From contig JBKYIE010000012.1 in assembly GCA_047030735.1 (NCBI GenBank), forward strand, positions 51,842-115,841: a stretch of 64,000 nt of DNA. The letters run 5' to 3'. The number at the start of each line of letters is the position of its first letter. Position 1 is the first letter of the stretch. Under the pieces are notes generated by a model. That model was not told the origin of the DNA. It was given only the letters and a program-made list of their open reading frames with translations, and did no database searches. The DNA is from Ruthenibacterium sp047030735. Its GTDB lineage: Bacteria > Bacillota > Clostridia > Oscillospirales > Ruminococcaceae. A program made the translations under genes and the position numbers. Below are positions 60,336-64,000 of the stretch, piece after piece.

Positions 60336-60354
60336 ATTGATATTGGTTATCAAT
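60336..60354 (+). promoter_or_regulatory. Perfect inverted repeat, probable operator
   Basis: ATTGATA-TTGGT-TATCAAT, 33 bases before the flavin reductase-rubredoxin start. Its pattern is similar to metal-regulator boxes (Fur-like) but no regulator gene is near. Confidence 0.55.
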
Positions 60355-60386
60355 AGAAGGCTTCGTGCGGAAAGGAAGATATCAGA

Positions 60387-61016
60387 ATGGATATGAAGGC
60401 ATTTTATTCCCTGAGCTGCGGGCTGTATCTGGTCAGCGCATTGCATGGGGAAAAGGCGTATGGCTGCGTGGTGAACACCGTCACACAGGTGACGGCAGAG
60501 CCTGCAAAGCTGATGGTGGCCATCAATAAGGAAAACGCCACCACAGCCGCTGTGCTGGAAAGCGGGCGCTTTGAGGCCGCTGTGCTGTGCGAGACGGCGC
60601 CCATGGAGCTGATTGGCACGTTCGGCTTCAAAACCAGCCGCGAGGTGGATAAGTTCGCGCCGTTCCAGACGGCGCAGGACGCGCACGGCGTGCCCTATGT
60701 GACGCAGGACACGGCCGCCCGTTTCGGCTGCAAAGTGGTGGACACGCTGGACGCGGGCACCCATATGCTCATCATCGGCCTTGTGGAAGAGGCCGAGACG
60801 CTGAGCAGCGGCGCGCCCATGACGTACGCCTATTACCACAGGGTGAAAAACGGCCTTACGCCGCCCAAGGCGTCCAGCTACCAGCCCCGGCAGGAAAAGA
60901 AGCCCGGCGGCTGGCGCTGCAAAGTGTGCGGCTATATCTACGAGGGCGACACGCTTCCCGCAGACTACAAGTGCCCCATCTGCGGCCAGCCCGCCAGTGT
61001 GTTTGAAAAGCTGTAA
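60387..61016 (+). CDS. Flavin reductase-rubredoxin fusion (high-molecular-weight rubredoxin type)
   Basis: 209 residues. The N-terminal ~155 residues are a flavin reductase-like FMN-binding barrel (YGCVVNTVTQVTAEPAKLMVAIN, in parts). After a proline-rich linker, the C-terminal rubredoxin has WRCKVCGYIYEGD and YKCPICGQPASVFEKL, with four Cys for iron. Such fusions pass electrons from NAD(P)H to diiron or other oxygen-detoxifying proteins in anaerobes. It stands alone behind a palindromic site. Confidence 0.93.
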   Translation: MDMKAFYSLSCGLYLVSALHGEKAYGCVVNTVTQVTAEPAKLMVAINKENATTAAVLESGRFEAAVLCETAPMELIGTFGFKTSREVDKFAPFQTAQDAHGVPYVTQDTAARFGCKVVDTLDAGTHMLIIGLVEEAETLSSGAPMTYAYYHRVKNGLTPPKASSYQPRQEKKPGGWRCKVCGYIYEGDTLPADYKCPICGQPASVFEKL

Positions 61017-61038
61017 CAGCGCCGGCGAGGTGAAGTCA

Positions 61039-61260
61039 GTCCCCCGGCAAAGCCTGGGGCTTGCGTAAGCCCCGGAAGAGTACATTTACCGGCAAGCCTC
61101 TCAAGAGGCACTGAATACTCTGTCTCCTGCATCGCTTGCCCCGCCCCCGTAAACGGGGCTCTTCCCGTTGCGTGATACATCTTTTGGTATTGAATACCAT
61201 CTCGCTTCGCTCGAAGCTGACAGCGAAAGCTTTTTACTCCCCCCGGCATGGCTGGGGGGC
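61039..61260 (-). repeat. Palindromic intergenic repeat, copy 6 (reverse)
   Basis: Same string and orientation as 53031: CCCCCGGCAAAGCCTGGGG, TTGCGTAAGCCC, ACCGGCAAGCC, GAGGCACTGAATACTCTG, TGCATCGCTTGCC, CCCCGTAAACGGGG, CTTCCCGTTGCGTG, TTGAATACCATCTCGC, GACAGCGAAAGCTTTTT, closing with a CCCCCCGGC.TGGCTGGGGGG arm. Confidence 0.87.
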
Positions 61261-61282
61261 GTTGTGTGAAAGCATCAAAAGC

Positions 61283-61326
61283 AGGCGCCCCGCACCGGCC
61301 TATCCGGTGCGGGGCGCCTTTTTTAT
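61283..61326 (+). terminator. Intrinsic terminator
   Basis: AGGCGCCCCGCACCGG pairs with CCGGTGCGGGGCGCCT around CCTAT, then TTTTTT. It is 270 bases after the rubredoxin fusion and after the repeat, so the repeat is probably transcribed. Confidence 0.88.
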
Positions 61327-61336
61327 TCACTTCGGA

Positions 61337-61480
61337 AGCCACCGGCTGTACCGGCACAGGCGCCCTGAAAAAAGGCTTTTGCTTCAGGCGCAGGCAAAGC
61401 GGGTGCCGGCCGGCAGCCTCCTGAAAGCAGAGAAGCCCTCGCCAGGGCGGCAGGCCGCCCCTTTCCGTGCCGCGGGGCAG
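61337..61480 (+). repeat. Palindromic intergenic repeat, degenerate copy
   Basis: GCCACCGGCTGTACCGGCA, AAAAGGCTTTTGCTTCAGGC, AAAGCGGGTGCC, GCCGGCAGCC resemble the start of the repeat, but the later modules are lost. Nothing else is seen until the TetR promoter at 61661. Confidence 0.5.
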
Positions 61481-61660
61481 GGGCGGCAAATAAAACCGGC
61501 TTCGCTGACTTCTTAAACAGGCCTGCCCGCAGGATCTCCTTTTCAGGCCTTGTGCAGCCCGCGCGCCTTGCGCGCGGGCCTGAAGGGTTCGCCCTCTGCT
61601 ATTTGATAAAGAGAGGCGGCCCTGATATGCGAAAATACAGCGCGGGCCGGCTTTTTCTGC

Positions 61661-61719
61661 TTGACAAAAATACAAAGATGAAGTATATTCATAACAGTGT
61701 TTCGAAACATTGTTATGAA
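61661..61719 (+). promoter_or_regulatory. TetR promoter with long palindromic operator
   Basis: TTGACA (61661-61666), 17 bases, TATATT (61684-61689). A 32-bp palindrome, TTCATAACA...TGTTATGAA with GTTTCGAAAC at its centre (61688-61719), overlaps the -10 and start, the usual place for TetR self-repression. Confidence 0.88.
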
Positions 61720-61735
61720 TTGAAAGGGAGGGCCT

Positions 61736-62353
61736 ATGGCAAAGCAGATACAGGGCGTTTACGAGGCTGTGCTGGCGTGCGCCAAAAAGGAATTTCTGGA
61801 AAAGGGCTTTCAGGAGGCCTCGCTGCGCACCATTGCACAGCAGGCGGGCACCAGCACGGGCTCTATCTATACGCGCTTTAGGGATAAGCAGGGCCTGTTC
61901 GAGAGCATTGTGCAGCCTGCGGCGGGCGAGCTGAAGCATATGTTTGTGGAAATACAGCAGACGTTTCACAGCTTTGACGAGGCTGCGCAAAGGGCGGAGA
62001 TGGGCCGGTACACCGCACACCACATGGAGGAAATGCTGGACTGCATCTACGCCCATTTTGACGAGTTCCGCCTGCTTCTCACTGCCTCGGGCGGCACAAG
62101 GTTTCAGCATTTTGTGGACGAGCTGGTGGATATCGAGGTGGATTATACCTACAAGTACATGGAGGTCATCGGCTGCGAAAGCGTGAAAAAGGGCCTTGTC
62201 ACGGAGGATTTTATCCACATTGTGGTCACAGCGTACTTCAACGGCATGTTCGAAGTGGTGCGCCATGGTATGAGCCGCAAGGAGGCCGGGCGCTATATCC
62301 GTCTGCTGAACCGTTACCATATGGCCGGGTTTGAAACCATCTTTTCAGCATAA
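61736..62353 (+). CDS. TetR-family transcriptional regulator
   Basis: 205 residues. N-terminal HTH (AKKEFLEKGFQEASLRTIAQQAGTSTGSIYTRFRDKQGLFESIV in parts), then a helical ligand-binding domain ending MAGFETIFSA. GGGAGGG precedes the ATG. It should bind the palindrome at 61688 and probably also controls the ABC exporter gene 95 bp downstream, whose leader has a smaller repeat. Confidence 0.93.
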   Translation: MAKQIQGVYEAVLACAKKEFLEKGFQEASLRTIAQQAGTSTGSIYTRFRDKQGLFESIVQPAAGELKHMFVEIQQTFHSFDEAAQRAEMGRYTAHHMEEMLDCIYAHFDEFRLLLTASGGTRFQHFVDELVDIEVDYTYKYMEVIGCESVKKGLVTEDFIHIVVTAYFNGMFEVVRHGMSRKEAGRYIRLLNRYHMAGFETIFSA

Positions 62354-62412
62354 CAGGCATTGCAGGGGCCGCAGTGCGCACGGCGCGGGCAGCCCCTTTT
62401 GAAGCGCAAAAA

Positions 62413-62428
62413 GTTAGCTAAAACTAAC
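62413..62428 (+). promoter_or_regulatory. Short inverted repeat before the ABC exporter
   Basis: GTTAG-CTAAAA-CTAAC, 20 bases before the start. Possible second regulator site. Confidence 0.4.
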
Positions 62429-62448
62429 CGAATAAGGAGGAAAGCTTT

Positions 62449-64000
62449 ATGAAGACAAAAAGCCCGCTGCTTCGCCTGTGGGAGCTTGGGCAGAAAGAGC
62501 ACGGCGGCCTTCTATGCGCCGTGGCGATGGCCACGGTGGGCGTCGTGGCAGGCATGCTGCCGTATTTTGCCGCGGCGCAGGTCATTATCGGCCTCATTTC
62601 GGGCCGCGCCGGGGCGTCATTTTATGTGGGCTGGTGTGCCCTGGCGCTGGCAGGCTTTGCGGTGCGCGCCGTGCTGTATGCACTGGCGCTGTCTGTGTCG
62701 CACAGGGCTACGTTCTCCATCCTGAAGGACATCCGCGAGCGCATTCTGGCAAAGCTGCCGAAAATGCCGCTGGGCACCATCATTGATGCCTCAAGCGGGC
62801 AGATGAAGCAGATTATTGTAGACCAGGTGGAAAGCATGGAGCGCCCGCTGGCCCATCTGCTGCCGGAGATGACCTCGAATATCCTGGGGCCGGTGTGCAT
62901 TCTGGCCTATCTTTTCGCGCTGGACTGGCGCATGGCGCTTCTTTCACTGGTGTCTATCCCGGTGGGCATGCTGTTCATGATGGCTGTCATGAAAAATTAC
63001 GGCGCGCAGTATGCGGGCTCTGTAAAAACCACACAGCATATGAACGCCACCATTGTAGAGTACATAGGCGGCATTGAGGTGATAAAAGCGTTCAATCAGG
63101 GGCGCCACTCCTACGCGAAGCTTGCCGACAGCGTGAAGGCGAATGCGGCCTATTTCTACAACTGGATGAAAAGCTGTCAGCTGCCCATTTCCATTTCGCG
63201 GGCCATTATGCCCACCACGCTCATCACCATCCTTCCGGTGGGCTGGCTGTGGTATGTGAACGGCAGCCTCAGCATGGAGAGCTTCATCACCGCTATCATT
63301 TTGTCGCTGGGCATTGCGGGCCCTCTGCTGGCTGCCATGAATTTTGTGGACAGCCTGGCCCGCGTGGGCACCATCGTGGGCTCGATAGATTCCATTTTAG
63401 ACGGCGCCGAACAGCAGCATGCTGAAACGGCGGCGCAGCTTTCCGGCACGGGCATTGAGCTGAAGAACGTCTCGTTCGGCTACCATGAGGGGGAAGAAAT
63501 TCTGCACGGGGTAAGCCTTTCCATTCCGGCGGGCAGCATGGCGGCCCTGGTGGGGCCCTCCGGCAGCGGAAAATCCACCATTGCAAAGCTGATTGCTGGC
63601 TTCTGGGACGTGCAGCAGGGCGCTGTCACCCTGGGCGGCGTAAATCTGAACGATATTCCGCTTACCCAGCTGTACAGCCAGGTGGCCTTCGTTTCACAGG
63701 ACAACTACCTGTTTGACGACACTGTGCGTGAGAACATCCGCATGGGCCGCCCCGGCGCCACAGATGCACAGGTGGAGGCAGCCGCCGCAGCCGCAGGCTG
63801 CGACGGATTTATCCGCGCGCTGGAGCACGGCTACGACACCGCGGTGGGCGGCGGAGGCGCGCACCTTTCCGGCGGCGAACGCCAGCGCATCGCCATCGCG
63901 CGCGCCATGCTGAAGGACGCGCCCGTTGTGATACTGGACGAAGCCACCGCTTCATGTATTTATACACAAAAGGGAAATAAGAAGATTAGAAAACCGCAGG
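62449..64000 (+). CDS. ABC exporter (permease-ATPase), altered after Walker B, open at window end
   Basis: 517 codons are visible from the ATG at 62449 (AAGGAGGAAA upstream). Six membrane helices fill about residues 20-310. The ATPase domain has Walker A VGPSGSGKSTIAKL, Q-loop FVSQDNYLFDD, signature LSGGERQRIAIARAM and Walker B VVILDEATAS. Right after ATAS, where DPENE-like sequence is expected, it reads CIYTQKGNKKIRKPQ from AT-rich DNA (63955 on). The H-loop is therefore lost in this frame. It is the likely target of the TetR protein. Confidence 0.8.
   Translation, partial: MKTKSPLLRLWELGQKEHGGLLCAVAMATVGVVAGMLPYFAAAQVIIGLISGRAGASFYVGWCALALAGFAVRAVLYALALSVSHRATFSILKDIRERILAKLPKMPLGTIIDASSGQMKQIIVDQVESMERPLAHLLPEMTSNILGPVCILAYLFALDWRMALLSLVSIPVGMLFMMAVMKNYGAQYAGSVKTTQHMNATIVEYIGGIEVIKAFNQGRHSYAKLADSVKANAAYFYNWMKSCQLPISISRAIMPTTLITILPVGWLWYVNGSLSMESFITAIILSLGIAGPLLAAMNFVDSLARVGTIVGSIDSILDGAEQQHAETAAQLSGTGIELKNVSFGYHEGEEILHGVSLSIPAGSMAALVGPSGSGKSTIAKLIAGFWDVQQGAVTLGGVNLNDIPLTQLYSQVAFVSQDNYLFDDTVRENIRMGRPGATDAQVEAAAAAAGCDGFIRALEHGYDTAVGGGGAHLSGGERQRIAIARAMLKDAPVVILDEATASCIYTQKGNKKIRKPQ

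Overview
The window looks like the chromosome of a GC-rich gut clostridium, most likely Oscillospiraceae (Faecalibacterium/Gemmiger/Subdoligranulum-like). This is inferred from the Firmicutes gene set (smc-ftsY, yqeK-LCP-rsfS, ireB, CD1247-type protein), frequent TTG starts behind strong purine-rich ribosome sites, and a class-III preQ1 riboswitch, a type known mainly from Ruminococcaceae. No rRNA, tRNA, CRISPR or transposase gene was seen. One 100-base run of N (53419-53518) marks a scaffold gap.

Region by region. 1-17920 is a dense housekeeping run on the + strand: end of infC, rpmI, rplT, an rRNA/tRNA methyltransferase, dprA, topA, trmFO, plsX, rnc, smc, ftsY, rdgB, yhbY, nadD, yqeK, two LytR-CpsA-Psr proteins and rsfS. 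18133-21603 is a large secreted repeat-rich surface protein that stops inside what looks like a sortase motif. 22067-26595 holds leuS, rpsU, yqeG, efp and a CD1247-type zinc-ribbon protein. 27264-31449 (- strand) holds a small unknown gene, ireB and pheST, with a phenylalanine T-box and a near-consensus promoter.

31804-40760 is an AT-richer accessory island. It has a TcdE-like holin divergent from a signal-less ricin-lectin/C39-peptidase protein, five tandem lipoprotein genes sharing one signal-peptide cassette (two of them an apparently exact 1,051-bp tandem duplication), an XRE regulator, an ECF sigma factor with a DUF4367 membrane partner and a small secreted protein, and a second sigma-like gene facing them.

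41062-64000 returns to GC-rich sequence: acpS, an HD phosphohydrolase, a MATE pump, a GntR-regulated ABC operon, a CPBP protease, a GH13 amylase-family enzyme, GNAT, a class-I glutamine amidotransferase-like hydrolase, LysR-nitroreductase-flavodoxin, a HAD phosphatase, riboswitch-controlled queT, azlCD, a P-type ATPase broken by an amber codon exactly at its TGE glutamate, a GT2-GtrA fusion, a PlsC-like protein, a flavin reductase-rubredoxin fusion, and a TetR gene with an ABC exporter whose reading frame changes character abruptly 46 bases before the window ends.

A recurring theme is a family of roughly 220-bp palindrome-rich intergenic repeats, found in either orientation downstream of genes at about 21.7, 26.7, 26.9, 42.2, 53.0, 53.2, 61.0 and 61.3 kb. 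The assembly gap falls inside one of them.
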